Notes: generated from the letters alone by a model not told the origin. Positions 35,541-45,425 are shown, counted from the first letter of the stretch. The stretch: 64,000 bases of DNA from Paraburkholderia sp. ZP32-5 (GCF_021390495.1 NZ_JAJEJP010000003.1:1546963-1610962), one strand, 5' to 3'. Numbers and translations: made by a program.

Positions 35541-36500
35541 TTATCTGGGCGCATTTGTCGAAGCACGCATCTCGTTACGCGACCGGACCAGGCTGGTCGC
35601 GAGATGTTCTTCCGCCGGAAGCGGGTATTCCCTGACTTCCGAGATCAGATGAATGGCGGGCAACATCCACTCGAATCGAAGGTCGAGTGTCTGGACGCGT
35701 GGCCGACGCAAGAAATCAAAGGCCACATCGTCCGGGACGATCGATACCATCCGCTCGTCGCTGGCAATCATTTCTTCGATCATCTCAGACGACTCCGTTT
35801 CGATGACCGGTGAAGGCGGGATCAGCCCATTTTTTCTGAACTCTTCGTTAAGGCGTATCCGCGTCGGTGTGTCAGGCAGGGGTAGCAGCCAGCGCGCATC
35901 GCGCAGATCTTCGAGTTTGACCTGGCGGTTTGCAAAGCGCTTTACCCGTGCGGGATGTGCGACAAGCGCCGGAAGCTGTTCATACAATACTCGATAGCTC
36001 AGACCAGTAAAATCTTCGTCCTGCGGCAATCTTCCTATGACGCAATCGACCTTGCGCTCCCGAAGCAATTTCAACAGTTGTCGCGTGTTGTCGCGGTAAA
36101 GCGTCAGGCTAAGATTGTCACGCTGCACGAGCGTGCGCACCGTGCGTGTGAGCAGATCACTGGATACGTGAGGGACGACGCCGAGGTTTAAATGCGTGCG
36201 GTATCCCGAGTTCATGGCTTGTACTTCACGCTCCCAGAACTCGATATCCTGCAGGAACCGGTTGGCCCGAGCCAGCGCCATGGCACCCAATTCGGTCGGT
36301 ACAACTCCGCGGGACGAGCGCAAGAACAGCGGACTGCCGAAGATGCTCTCCACTTCCGCCAGGGTTTGCGTTAGCGCCGATTGCGATATGCCCAAGGTAT
36401 CGGCCGCGCGCGTCACCGAGCCGTGCTTTGCTATCGCGACCAGGATCGAAAGGTGCCGTAATTTCAGCCGGCGGGCAAAATGGGACGACGCGTCGGTCAT
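35541..36500 (-). CDS. LysR-family transcriptional regulator (GbpR/CbbR-like)
   Basis: A 319-residue protein. The HTH domain reads LKLRHLSILVAIAKHGSVTR then LGISQSALTQTLAEVESIFG; the effector domain follows with LNLGVVPHVSSDLL and VDCVIGRLPQDE, close to the galactose-binding-protein regulator group. It is divergent from the gamma-glutamyltransferase-like gene at 36608 (about 107 bp apart), making that gene its likely target, with the Bug receptor as second candidate. Confidence 0.93.
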   Translation of the reverse strand: MTDASSHFARRLKLRHLSILVAIAKHGSVTRAADTLGISQSALTQTLAEVESIFGSPLFLRSSRGVVPTELGAMALARANRFLQDIEFWEREVQAMNSGYRTHLNLGVVPHVSSDLLTRTVRTLVQRDNLSLTLYRDNTRQLLKLLRERKVDCVIGRLPQDEDFTGLSYRVLYEQLPALVAHPARVKRFANRQVKLEDLRDARWLLPLPDTPTRIRLNEEFRKNGLIPPSPVIETESSEMIEEMIASDERMVSIVPDDVAFDFLRRPRVQTLDLRFEWMLPAIHLISEVREYPLPAEEHLATSLVRSRNEMRASTNAPR

Positions 36501-36607
36501 TTTCGTTTCCTATAAGGCAGAGCTTATCCTGCCATAAATATATTCGCTAATAGCTTGCGCACTCGCCAATTAAGCTAGACGGTCTTCTTATCAGCGCGAG
36601 TCTCAGC

Positions 36608-38446
36608 ATGTCCGACGCATTCACCACCCGGCCGGAAATCAAGGGCACCATGGGGGTTGTTTCCAGCACGCATTGGCTTGCGTCACAAACGGCGATGGGG
36701 GTTCTGGAGCGCGGTGGGAACGCGTTCGATGCAGCCGTCGCCGGTGGCTTTGTACTTCAGATTGTCGAGCCGCATCTGAATGGGCCCGGCGGCGAGGTGC
36801 CGGTTCTTTTCTGGAGCAACGCGGAAAAGCGCATGCGCAGCTTATCTGGCCAGGGATGCGCGCCAGAGCTGGCGACCATAGGGTATTTCCGCGAGTTGGG
36901 CGTGAGTCAGATCCCGGGGATTGGACTTTTGCCGGCCACGGTGCCGGGAGCTTTTGGGGCGTGGCTTACGCTGTTGCGCGACTACGGCAGCTGGGAGTTG
37001 GCGGACGTATTACTCCCAGCGATCGAATACGCGACAAACGGCTTTCCTATCGTTCCTCGAGTGTCAGCGGCTATCCTTGCCGTGGCGCCACTTTTCCGTG
37101 ACGAATGGACAAGCTCGCGCGAAGCCTGGATGCCGGGCGGCAAGATTCCAAGGCCCGACCGCCTGCTCAAGTCGCCTCCCGCGCTTGCTCAAACCTACCG
37201 TCGATTGATAGAACACGCCCGTAGCCGCAGTACCGACCGGGCAGAACAGATCAATGCCGCACTCGATGCGTGGTACCGCGGTTTTGTCGCCGACGAGATC
37301 GATACGTTCTATCGCGAACAACGCATCTGGGACACTACAGGCAACCGGAACGCGGGATTGCTGCGTAAGTCCGACCTTGCCGAATGGCATCCTGCCTATG
37401 AAGATCCCCTGACCGTCGACTACGGCCGTTACACAGTTGCCAAATGCGGTACGTGGTCACAGGGTCCGGTGCATCTTCAGCAACTCGCCATGCTAAGAGA
37501 ACTGGGTGTCGAAAACCAGGATCCGCTTTCCGCAAGCTTCGTCCATACCATCGCCGAATCGGCCAAACTCGCCTTTGCCGATCGTCTCGCATGGTATGGA
37601 GATCCAGCTTTCACTTCGGTGCCGATCACCGATCTACTGAGTCAACCGTATGCCAGGGAACGGGCCGCATTGATCAGCGCGGCCGCGAACCGTGAGATCA
37701 GGCCCGGGGCACCAGGCGGCGCCATGCCCCGGTTACCGGACCTGTCGATTGCCGAGCGAACTTTGAAGGACGCGGATGTCCGTTATGGGGTCGGTGAGCC
37801 TACGTTTGCGAGCTTGCCGCCGCTCGACAGGTGGATCGACGAGGAGCTGTTTGTCGGCGACACATGCCACCTCGACGTCATCGACCGGTTCGGCAATATG
37901 GTCTCGGCAACACCGTCGGGAGGCTGGCTGGCGGCGAGCCCCACTATTCCCGCGCTCGGTTTCGCGATCACGACGCGTTTGCAGATGGCCTGGCTCGATG
38001 ATGGACTTCCCGGGTCGCTCGCGCCGAAGAAACGGCCAACCACTACACTGTCACCCGGCCTTGTCCTGCGTGATGGGCAACCGTATATGTGCTTTGGGAC
38101 TCCTGGTGGAGATCAGCAGGATCAGTGGACAGTGGCATTCCTGATCCGGCATATGCAAGGGATGAATCTACAGGAAGCCATAGATTGCCCGGCCTGGCAC
38201 ATCGAACATTTTCCCGCTTCTTTCTGGCCGCGTCCGGTGAAATTGAATCGACTGATCCTCGAAGACCGCTTTCCAGATCAGGTCATCGAAGCCTTGCGTC
38301 ATGCGGGGCACGACGTTTCTGTCGGACCGGCGTGGTCCGAAGGAAGAATCACCGCATGTGCGCAAGAAATCTTGAGCGGCGGAGAAAGAATCTTGCGAGC
38401 GGCGGCCAACCCGCGGGGGATGCAAGGCTACGCGGTCGGACGATAG
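36608..38446 (+). CDS. Gamma-glutamyltransferase-family Ntn hydrolase
   Basis: A 612-residue protein. Family landmarks: GVVSSTHWLASQTAMGVLER, GGNAFDAAVA, a GPGGEVPVLF stretch, and the autoprocessing site GDTCHLDVIDRFGNMVSATP in which Thr419 would become the N-terminal nucleophile of the small subunit. It lacks a signal peptide, unlike periplasmic glutathione-degrading GGT, so a cytoplasmic amide- or gamma-glutamyl-cleaving role (or an oxamate/acylase-like one) is likely. An amidase gene follows 121 bp downstream. Confidence 0.88.
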   Translation: MSDAFTTRPEIKGTMGVVSSTHWLASQTAMGVLERGGNAFDAAVAGGFVLQIVEPHLNGPGGEVPVLFWSNAEKRMRSLSGQGCAPELATIGYFRELGVSQIPGIGLLPATVPGAFGAWLTLLRDYGSWELADVLLPAIEYATNGFPIVPRVSAAILAVAPLFRDEWTSSREAWMPGGKIPRPDRLLKSPPALAQTYRRLIEHARSRSTDRAEQINAALDAWYRGFVADEIDTFYREQRIWDTTGNRNAGLLRKSDLAEWHPAYEDPLTVDYGRYTVAKCGTWSQGPVHLQQLAMLRELGVENQDPLSASFVHTIAESAKLAFADRLAWYGDPAFTSVPITDLLSQPYARERAALISAAANREIRPGAPGGAMPRLPDLSIAERTLKDADVRYGVGEPTFASLPPLDRWIDEELFVGDTCHLDVIDRFGNMVSATPSGGWLAASPTIPALGFAITTRLQMAWLDDGLPGSLAPKKRPTTTLSPGLVLRDGQPYMCFGTPGGDQQDQWTVAFLIRHMQGMNLQEAIDCPAWHIEHFPASFWPRPVKLNRLILEDRFPDQVIEALRHAGHDVSVGPAWSEGRITACAQEILSGGERILRAAANPRGMQGYAVGR

Positions 38447-38567
38447 CGAGGCCGCATGTCCGGCACGTCGAGCTGAAGGGATTTCGTGGGAATACCGGGT
38501 CGAACGCGGGGTATCCTGTTACCCGTTGCTCCATCGCTATCGATGGGTCCCACACCGAAGGAGCCCT

Positions 38568-40037
38568 ATGACTTTGGAACTGAAAACCGGCACTGTGAAT
38601 GACGGGATCGTGAGCTTGACGGCGGTCGCGTTATCGCAGGCGATTCATCAGCGCACGCTGTCATGCGTTGAGGTGATAAGCGCGTATTTCGCGCATATCG
38701 ACCGGATGAATCCGCACGTCAACGCGCTCGTTGCGCTGGGCGATCGCGATGACGCACTACGCGAGGCCGCGCGCGCCGATGCCGATCTCGCGGCGGGAGT
38801 CAGCAGAGGCTGGATGCACGGTTTCCCGCAAGCGCCCAAGGATACGAGCCCTGTCGCGGGCATGGTCACCACGCGCGGCTCGCGCATCTACCGCGACACT
38901 GTCACGCAAGCGGACAGCGTGATGATCGCGCGCATGCGCCAGGCGGGATCGATCTTCATCGCTCGATCGAATGCACCGGAATTCGGGCTGGGGTCGCACA
39001 CGTATAACGCGGTGTATGGCGTGACGCGCAACGCGTTCGATCAGTCGCGCACCGCCGGAGGCAGCAGCGGTGGCGCAGCGGTGGCGTTAGCGCTGCGCAT
39101 GCTGCCCGTGGCGGACGGCAGCGACATGATGGGATCACTGCGCAATCCGGCTGCGTTCAATAACGTGTTTGGTTTGCGGCCGTCGTTTGGCCGTGTTCCC
39201 GGTTATCCGGCGGAAGACGTGTTCTTCGATCAATTGAGCACGGGCGGCCCGATGGCCCGCTCGGTTGCCGATCTGGCGATGCTGCTGTCGGTGCAGGCGG
39301 GTTACGACCAGTCATCGCCGCTCGGCAGGCGGGATGATCCAGCGCAGTTCGCGAAGCCCCTGACGCGCGATTGCCGCGATGTGCGTATCGGCTGGCTAGG
39401 CGACCTCGAGGGTTATTTGCCGATCGAATCGGGCGTGCTCGATGTGTGCGGCAACGCGCTGCGTCGATTCGAGGCCATTGGATGCGTAGTAGAACCCGCG
39501 CGTGTCGATTTCGAGCTGGAGCAACTCTGGCAGGCATGGACCACGCTTCGGAGCTTTCAGATTGCCGGCGCGCAGCGCATGCATTACGCGGATCCCGCGA
39601 AGCGAGCGTTGCTGAAACCCGAAGCAATCTGGGAGATCGAGTCGGGCAACGCGTTATCCGCAAGCGCCGTGTACCTCGCGTCCGTCACACGCACCGCATG
39701 GTTTGAGGCGCTCATGCGGCTCTTCCAGCGCTTCGATTTCCTCGTGCTGCCTTCCGCGCAACTGTTTCCGTTCGACGCTTCGATCGACTGGCCGCGGCAG
39801 GTCGCGGGCCGTGCGATGGACACTTATCATCGCTGGATGGAGGTGGTCGTGCCGGCATCGATGGCCGGGCTGCCCGTGCTTAATGTGCCGGCCGGTTTTG
39901 GCGCCGGCGGGCTACCGATGGGCATGCAGGTCATCGGCAGTCCGGACGCCGACTGGTCGTTGCTGCAACTCGGTCATGCGTACGAGCAGGCATGCGATTG
40001 CGTCAACGTGTCGAGCCCGTTGCTGGGAACTGCCTGA
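38568..40037 (+). CDS. Amidase-signature family amidase
   Basis: A 489-residue protein from ATG 38568, behind GAAGGAG. The Ser-cisSer-Lys triad region is visible: the Lys in FPQAPKDTSPVAGM, the cis-Ser in TAGGSSGGAAVALALRM, and the nucleophile Ser in DGSDMMGSLRNPAAFNN. The C-terminal half is complete. It hydrolyses an amide to acid and ammonia. Following a GGT-like hydrolase and convergent with an amino-acid ABC importer, it probably serves use of an amide or peptide-like nitrogen source. Confidence 0.93.
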   Translation: MTLELKTGTVNDGIVSLTAVALSQAIHQRTLSCVEVISAYFAHIDRMNPHVNALVALGDRDDALREAARADADLAAGVSRGWMHGFPQAPKDTSPVAGMVTTRGSRIYRDTVTQADSVMIARMRQAGSIFIARSNAPEFGLGSHTYNAVYGVTRNAFDQSRTAGGSSGGAAVALALRMLPVADGSDMMGSLRNPAAFNNVFGLRPSFGRVPGYPAEDVFFDQLSTGGPMARSVADLAMLLSVQAGYDQSSPLGRRDDPAQFAKPLTRDCRDVRIGWLGDLEGYLPIESGVLDVCGNALRRFEAIGCVVEPARVDFELEQLWQAWTTLRSFQIAGAQRMHYADPAKRALLKPEAIWEIESGNALSASAVYLASVTRTAWFEALMRLFQRFDFLVLPSAQLFPFDASIDWPRQVAGRAMDTYHRWMEVVVPASMAGLPVLNVPAGFGAGGLPMGMQVIGSPDADWSLLQLGHAYEQACDCVNVSSPLLGTA

Positions 40038-40062
40038 CGGTGGACGACGTACTGTACCTCAG

Positions 40063-40088
40063 GCCTGACCGGCAGTTGCCGGTCAGGC
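40063..40088. terminator. Bidirectional hairpin between the amidase and ABC transporter genes
   Basis: GCCTGACCGGCA at 40063-40074 pairs perfectly with TGCCGGTCAGGC at 40077-40088, a 12-bp GC-rich stem with a very short loop. It sits between the two convergent stop codons (40037 and 40102). Confidence 0.75.
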
Positions 40089-40101
40089 TTGAGCCGGCGG
40101 C

Positions 40102-40845
40102 TTAATGATCGAGTACGCGATGCAGGAATTGTTGCGTGCGAGCATTCCGCGGGTTCGTGAAGATCTGCTCCGGCGAGCCCTGTTCTGCGATCGCCCCCTT
40201 GTCCATGAAGACGACGCGGTCCGCGGTCTTGCGCGCAAAGCCCATCTCATGTGTGACGACCACCATGGTCATACCGTCGCGCGCGAGTCCGCGCATCACT
40301 TCGGTGACTTCGCCGACCAGTTCGGGATCGAGCGCGGAGGTCGCTTCGTCGAAGAACATGATGCCGGGCTCGACTGCGAGCGCCCGCGCAATCGCCACCC
40401 GCTGCTGCTGGCCGCCGGACAATTGGCTCGGGAAGTGTTCCGCGCGATCCGCGAGCCCCACGCGCTCGAGCGCCTCCATTGCGCGTGCGCGCGCCGCGGC
40501 GGGACTCATCTTGCGCGCCTTGACGAGCGCGAGGGACACATTGCCGAGTGCGTTCTTGTGCGGGAACAGGTTGAACTGCTGGAAAACCATGCCTACGTGG
40601 CCACGGATTTCCTTCGCGCGGCGGGCGTCGTGCAGCGGTACGGCGTTCACCCACACCTCGCCCGAATCGGCGCTCTCAAGACCGCTCATGATACGCAGCA
40701 CCGTGCTCTTGCCGGAACCCGACGCGCCGACCAGGACCAGTACTTCGCCCTGCGATACGTCGAGATCGATCGAGTTGAGCACCTGCGTCGACCCGAACGA
40801 CTTGGTGACACCGTTCAATTTGATGATGGGGTTCGGCGTGGTCAA
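40102..40845 (-). CDS. Polar amino-acid ABC transporter, ATP-binding protein
   Basis: A 247-residue ATPase. Walker [11 protein letters not shown]-loop VFQQFNLFP, signature LSGGQQQR, Walker [14 protein letters not shown] and the switch His in VTHEMGF are all present. The likely start is TTG 40845, 8 bases after AAGGAGG; it overlaps the TGA of the upstream permease as TTGA, so translation is coupled. The ATPase powers the two permeases and the binding protein at 40842-43103. Confidence 0.93.
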   Translation of the reverse strand: MTTPNPIIKLNGVTKSFGSTQVLNSIDLDVSQGEVLVLVGASGSGKSTVLRIMSGLESADSGEVWVNAVPLHDARRAKEIRGHVGMVFQQFNLFPHKNALGNVSLALVKARKMSPAAARARAMEALERVGLADRAEHFPSQLSGGQQQRVAIARALAVEPGIMFFDEATSALDPELVGEVTEVMRGLARDGMTMVVVTHEMGFARKTADRVVFMDKGAIAEQGSPEQIFTNPRNARTQQFLHRVLDH

Positions 40846-41492
40846 GATAGTTGCCTCCTTATGGAATCGTGCCGGCGCACCCACCGTGAAAGTGGGAAGC
40901 AGATGATGAAATAGATCACCGCCACCAGCCCGTAGATCTCCGCTGGCTGCCCGATTCTGTCCACGATGGCCTGGCCCTGGTGCATCAGTTCCGACATGCC
41001 GATCATGCTCACGATCGACGTGTCCTTGATGAGCGCGAGATATTGACCAACGAGCGGCGGCATGACGAGCTTCGCCGTCTGCGGCAGGATGACCGAGAAG
41101 AAGGCTTGCGTCCTGCTCAAACCGAGGATCTGCGACACCTCCCACTGGCCCTTCGGAACCGATTCGATGCCCGAACGAAACACTTCGGCGATGTAGGCAC
41201 CTTGATAGACACTCAAGCCCACGACGCCCGCGGCGAAGACATCGATCACGTAGCCGAAGTACGAGACGCCGAAGTAGATGAGCATCAGCGTGATGAGCGC
41301 CGGACTGCCGCGAAACAGTTCCGTATAGATGATCGCGAGCCGCGGCGTGCCCCACGACCCGAAACTGCGGAGCACGGCGGCAAGCAAGCCGAGAAGCGTG
41401 CCTCCGACGGCAGCTGCCAGAGCCAGGGCGAGCGTCACGACCAATCCCTGCAGCAGTATCGGGATGCTGCCTGTCAGGATGTCGTCCGGCAT
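40842..41492 (-). CDS. Polar amino-acid ABC transporter, permease 2
   Basis: A 216-residue inner-membrane protein of the HisM/GlnP type with about five transmembrane segments. The EAA loop reads [20 protein letters not shown], and [20 protein letters not shown] is typical. Last residues overlap the ATPase start. Confidence 0.93.
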   Translation of the reverse strand: MPDDILTGSIPILLQGLVVTLALALAAAVGGTLLGLLAAVLRSFGSWGTPRLAIIYTELFRGSPALITLMLIYFGVSYFGYVIDVFAAGVVGLSVYQGAYIAEVFRSGIESVPKGQWEVSQILGLSRTQAFFSVILPQTAKLVMPPLVGQYLALIKDTSIVSMIGMSELMHQGQAIVDRIGQPAEIYGLVAVIYFIICFPLSRWVRRHDSIRRQLS

Positions 41493-41522
41493 GTCGAGCC
41501 TCCGTTCGTAAAGGTCATGAGA

Positions 41523-42239
41523 TCATTGCCGTCCAGCAAGCAGCCTGCCGAAGCGCGGCCGTTGCCGCTGTTTGCGCATCACGAGCGGCGGATGGAAGAG
41601 CCTGCGTCCGAGGCACGACGCGAACCATGAGAGCGCGTTGCTCATGATCAGGTAACCGGCCAAGGTGATCGTGAAGGTCTGCACATACAGCAGCGTGCGC
41701 GAATTGATGACGGTCGCGGTGCCGGTCAGTTCCGGCAACGCGATCGCAGACAGGAGCGATGTGCTGAGCAACACGTGGATCAGGTTGTTGACGATGGCCG
41801 GGTACACGGCGCGCGCCGCTTGCGGCAACACGACGTGGGTGAAGATCTGCGCTCGCCCGACCCCGAGAATGGTGGCCGCCTCTATCTGACCGCGCGGGAC
41901 CGACTGGATCCCCGCGCGAAACACCTCGGCAAGGTAGGCACCCACGTTCATTCCCAGCCCGATCACACCAGCCCAGTACGCATCGAGCTTGATGCCTAGC
42001 GACGGCAAGCCGAAGAACACGATAAAGATCTGCAGCAGCATCGGTGTATTGCGGATAACTTCGACATAGGCGCCCGATACCGCGCGTAACGGCCCGATAC
42101 GCGATGCGTTGGCGAGCGCCGCCAGCATTCCGAGTGCGAGCCCGAGTGCAAAAGCAAGGAACGTCACCTGCAGTGTCAGCGATACCGCGCTCAGAAAATC
42201 GTCCCAGTAGCCCGCCAGCGTTAACCATTGATAGCTCAT
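41523..42239 (-). CDS. Polar amino-acid ABC transporter, permease 1
   Basis: A 238-residue HisQ/GltJ-type permease. VEVIRNTPMLLQIFIVFFGL and the EAA loop GQIEAATILGVGRAQIFTHV are the family signatures. It is 30 bp from the next permease and follows the binding-protein gene, giving the order receptor, permease, permease, ATPase. Confidence 0.93.
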   Translation of the reverse strand: MSYQWLTLAGYWDDFLSAVSLTLQVTFLAFALGLALGMLAALANASRIGPLRAVSGAYVEVIRNTPMLLQIFIVFFGLPSLGIKLDAYWAGVIGLGMNVGAYLAEVFRAGIQSVPRGQIEAATILGVGRAQIFTHVVLPQAARAVYPAIVNNLIHVLLSTSLLSAIALPELTGTATVINSRTLLYVQTFTITLAGYLIMSNALSWFASCLGRRLFHPPLVMRKQRQRPRFGRLLAGRQ

Positions 42240-42269
42240 CGGCTTCTCCCGGGGTGCATGTCGGTGGCG

Positions 42270-43103
42270 TCAGTATTGCGGATTCAGCGGGAAACGCGGA
42301 TCGACACCGAACCACTTGTTGTAGAGCCGCGCATTGAGCTTGGACGCGTTGATCTCGAACAGGAATTCGTTGAGGTAATTGAGCCAGATCTGGTCACCCT
42401 GTCTCACACCAAAGCCGTTGTATTGCAAGGGAATGGGCGCTTCGTCCGTAACCGTCAGTTCAGGATTGAGCTTCGCCTGGTATGCGAGGAAGTTGGTATC
42501 TTCGAGCATGGCGTCGACCTGACCTTGCTTGACCGCCAGGATCGCCGCAAGCGAATTGTCGTATTCCTGAATCTTCATCTGTGTGTTCAACGAACGCACT
42601 TCGTCCCCATTGGTCGAGCCCTTCACCGTGGCAATGGTGTGACCGGACATGTCCTTGAGCGACTTGATCCCGCTGCTTTTTCTGACGATCAGAGCCTGGC
42701 CCGCGACGACATAGGGATGGGTGAAAGCAACTTCTTTCGCCCGCTCCATATTGCGCGTGAAATTGCAGATGACGACGTCGACCTTGTTGGTCTGGATATT
42801 CAGGATGCGGTTGGCACCCGTGATGTTGATTTCTTCGAGCTTCACGCCCATCCGGCTGGCGAGTTCTTTTGCAATGTCCACGTCGTAGCCATCGGGGTTG
42901 CCACTCTTGTCGTAGAAGCCGAAGGGCGCGGACGACAGGCATTCGCCGACGCGCAAGGTGCCACGCTGCAGGACGGCCTTGAGTGTTGATTCCTCCGGGC
43001 TGCCCTGACCGGTCGAGCCGATTCTGGTGCAACCGGCGAGTGCCAGCAGGCCGGCCACGGCAATCAGACACGCAAGGCGCGCCTTGTCTCCGACGAAAGT
43101 CAT
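42270..43103 (-). CDS. Amino-acid ABC transporter, periplasmic binding lipoprotein
   Basis: A 277-residue family-3 solute-binding protein. The lipobox LLALAGC ends the signal peptide, so it is lipid-anchored. LRVGECLSSAPFGFYDKSGN, PDGYDVDIAKELASRMGVKL and the C-terminal NEFLFEINASKLNARLYNKW are typical. Two TGGATCCA palindromes lie upstream in the region shared with the divergent P5CR-like gene, linking this importer to the hydroxyproline-type module; the substrate could be proline, hydroxyproline or a relative. Confidence 0.92.
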   Translation of the reverse strand: MTFVGDKARLACLIAVAGLLALAGCTRIGSTGQGSPEESTLKAVLQRGTLRVGECLSSAPFGFYDKSGNPDGYDVDIAKELASRMGVKLEEINITGANRILNIQTNKVDVVICNFTRNMERAKEVAFTHPYVVAGQALIVRKSSGIKSLKDMSGHTIATVKGSTNGDEVRSLNTQMKIQEYDNSLAAILAVKQGQVDAMLEDTNFLAYQAKLNPELTVTDEAPIPLQYNGFGVRQGDQIWLNYLNEFLFEINASKLNARLYNKWFGVDPRFPLNPQY

Positions 43104-43244
43104 GGTATGTGTGCTCGGCTAGTGGGGACGGCGATAGCCATCATCATGGTTGTGCGCGGAACCCCGGCTTTTGGGGCTGATTTCGGAACTCGAAATAACG
43201 GATTCGAGATCATCGATAAGACGAACTTACTGTCTTTAAAACAT

Positions 43245-43252
43245 TGGATCCA
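43245..43252. promoter_or_regulatory. TGGATCCA palindrome, ABC importer / P5CR-like promoter, copy 1
   Basis: Core TGGATCCA with AT-rich flanks (ACAT on the left, GTATATG on the right), 142 bp upstream of the binding-protein start. Confidence 0.6.
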
Positions 43253-43297
43253 GTATATGGTATCCTTTTTCACGGTGCAATAATTGAATCAAAATGT

Positions 43298-43305
43298 TGG
43301 ATCCA
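43298..43305. promoter_or_regulatory. TGGATCCA palindrome, ABC importer / P5CR-like promoter, copy 2
   Basis: Core TGGATCCA 53 bp (five helical turns) from copy 1 and 38 bp upstream of the P5CR-like start. Confidence 0.6.
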
Positions 43306-43343
43306 TGATGTTCGGGTCCCTTCCTTAGACGAGTAGATCGAGC

Positions 43344-44147
43344 ATGATTCATCCAATTTCGTTGGGATTCGTAGGTAGCGGTGACATCACGCATGCCATC
43401 GTGACAGGTCTTTTTGCACAAACCGGACAGCGCTACGAAGTCTGGCTTTCTCCGCGCAATGCACACATCTCGAAAGAGCTTGCTGATCGCTACCCCGAGG
43501 TCCATGTGGCTCAGGACAATCAGCACGTGGTCAGCCAGGCGGAGATCGTTTTTCTCGCGGTGCGTCCGCAGATAGCATCGGAGGTGCTGGGCGCGCTGAG
43601 CTTTCGTCCGGATCAATGCGCGGTAAGTCTGATCGCCGGATATGGGACGCAGAAGGTGCGCGAATCCTTGCGCGACGCGCCCGAGCGCATCGTGCGGGCA
43701 CTGCCGCTTCTCATGGTCGCGCGAGCCGCAAGCCGCACTGTTCTCTATCCCGTGGAGACGCGCGTGCGGGACATCTTCGATTCGATCGGCGGCTCTCTTA
43801 GCGTCGATTCGGAGGATCAGTACGACGCGATGCTTGCGCTCAGCGCGAGTATGGGTCTCTTCTTTGCGACCGCGCACGCACAAAGCAGTTGGGCAGCGGA
43901 GCGAGGTGTGGATTACGCTGTCGCGCGCGCTTATCTCATGTCCCTATATCGGGGCCTGGCCGACACGGCGCTGCTCGATGACACCCCGCTCGACCAGCTA
44001 GCGCGGCATTATTCGACTACCGGCGGCATTAACGAGCAGGTCGTGTCCCTGATGACACAAGCCGGTATGTTCGAACATATCGACTCCACTTACGACAGCA
44101 TTGAAAAGCGACTTGCCGCGATACGTCAGTCTGGTCGGAAAGCGTAA
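43344..44147 (+). CDS. Pyrroline-5-carboxylate-reductase-like dehydrogenase
   Basis: A 267-residue NAD(P)-dependent reductase of the ProC fold. The Rossmann loop reads LGFVGSGDITHAIV; VFLAVRPQIASEVL and ALPLLMVAR follow in the expected places, and the C-terminal helical domain carries TTGGINEQVVSLM, close to the TPGG(T/I) motif of P5CR. Housekeeping ProC would not be expected under a catabolic operator. In this context it may reduce a pyrroline carboxylate made from a hydroxyproline isomer. Confidence 0.85.
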   Translation: MIHPISLGFVGSGDITHAIVTGLFAQTGQRYEVWLSPRNAHISKELADRYPEVHVAQDNQHVVSQAEIVFLAVRPQIASEVLGALSFRPDQCAVSLIAGYGTQKVRESLRDAPERIVRALPLLMVARAASRTVLYPVETRVRDIFDSIGGSLSVDSEDQYDAMLALSASMGLFFATAHAQSSWAAERGVDYAVARAYLMSLYRGLADTALLDDTPLDQLARHYSTTGGINEQVVSLMTQAGMFEHIDSTYDSIEKRLAAIRQSGRKA

Positions 44148-44174
44148 GCGGCAGTACCGGTCTGGATCGCCGCG

Positions 44175-44203
44175 CGGGGCGCAGGAGCATTCCCCCTGCC
44201 CCG
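44175..44203. terminator. GC-rich hairpin between convergent P5CR-like and binding-protein genes
   Basis: CGGGG-bulge-CAGG at 44175-44185 can pair with CCTGCCCCG at 44195-44203. It sits between the two stop codons (44147 and 44218). No clear T-run. Confidence 0.4.
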
Positions 44204-44217
44204 TGCATCAGTCGCGA

Positions 44218-45339
44218 TTACTTCTCATACGGGACGGGCTGGCCGTCCTTGATGACGTAGACAGCGGTAGGCGCACCCTTGATGTTGCCATTCTCGTCGA
44301 ACGAATACGTGCCCGCGACGCCCTTGTAGTTTTCCTTCGCCAGTTCGGCGATCAGCCTGGTCTTGTCGGTCGTCGTGCCTGCCTTGACCATTGCGTCCGC
44401 GAGCAACTTCACGCCGTCGTAGAAGCTCACTGCATACACCTGAATATCCGTGCTGTAGGCGGCTTTGTATTTTTTCAGGAACTCTCGACCCGCCGGTGTC
44501 TTGTCGAGCGCAACGCCGCCCTGCGCGCAGTAGACAATCGACGCGGCATCGCCCGCAACCTTGCCCATATCGGCCGAGCAGATGCCGTCACCGCCCAGGA
44601 GCTTGGCGCGAATGCCGCGCTCGCGCATCTGTTTGGCCATCGGCGCACCTTGTGCCGCATACCCGCCAAAGAAGATCACATCCGGATTCTTGCTCTTGAT
44701 GTTCGTGAGAATCCCGAGAAAGTCCGTTGCCGACGAGGTTGTGAACTCCTGGTCAACTATCTGCACGCCGTTCGCCTTGGCCGCCTTGATGAACTGCTCG
44801 GCGACGCCTTCGCCATAAGCGGTGCGGTCATCGACGACTGCCGCCGTCCTGGCTTTCAGCGTTTTTGCGGCGAATACACCCATCGTGCCACCGAGTTGTT
44901 CGTCGCTCGCGCTGATCCGGAAGACGTTCTTGAAGCCTTGCTTCGTCAGCGACGGATTGGATGCGACTGTCAGCATCGGCATATTGGCGGCATTGAGGAT
45001 GCGCGACGCAGGAATGGCCACGCCAGAGTTGTACGGACCCAATACGGCAAACACGCCACTGTCGACCAGTTTCTGGGCGATCTGCACGCCGATCTTCGGG
45101 TCCGCCTGGTCATCTTCCGAGTCCAGTTTGAACGTTACCTTCTGACCCGCGACAGTGATGCCACTTTTATTCAACTCGTCGACGGCGAGTCGCGCGCCGT
45201 TCTCGTTGTCCTTGCCATTCGCTGCCTGGGGGCCCGTAAGCGGAGCCGAATGTCCGATGGTGACGACCACCTGGGCACTTGCGGAAAGGGTCAAGCCAGC
45301 CGTCGCCAGCGCGACCGCCATCATTGCTAGATAGCGCAT
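44218..45339 (-). CDS. Branched-chain-type amino-acid ABC transporter, periplasmic binding protein
   Basis: A 373-residue LivJ/LivK-type receptor from ATG 45339, with signal peptide ending LTLSASA. Typical stretches: VTIGHSAPLTGPQAANGKDN, EDDQADPKIGVQIAQKLVDS, AVLGPYNSGVAIPASRI and NPDVIFFGGYAAQGAPMAKQ. It follows the proline-racemase-family gene on the same strand (86 bp) and is likely co-transcribed; permease and ATPase partners are not in the window. Confidence 0.93.
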   Translation of the reverse strand: MRYLAMMAVALATAGLTLSASAQVVVTIGHSAPLTGPQAANGKDNENGARLAVDELNKSGITVAGQKVTFKLDSEDDQADPKIGVQIAQKLVDSGVFAVLGPYNSGVAIPASRILNAANMPMLTVASNPSLTKQGFKNVFRISASDEQLGGTMGVFAAKTLKARTAAVVDDRTAYGEGVAEQFIKAAKANGVQIVDQEFTTSSATDFLGILTNIKSKNPDVIFFGGYAAQGAPMAKQMRERGIRAKLLGGDGICSADMGKVAGDAASIVYCAQGGVALDKTPAGREFLKKYKAAYSTDIQVYAVSFYDGVKLLADAMVKAGTTTDKTRLIAELAKENYKGVAGTYSFDENGNIKGAPTAVYVIKDGQPVPYEK

Positions 45340-45425
45340 ACCGAACTCCAGTTGAGATAATTCAGGGAAACTGACGAATGACAGGGAGCCCGGTGAAACC
45401 GCTGCTCCCGGCTTTGGTTCAGGGA

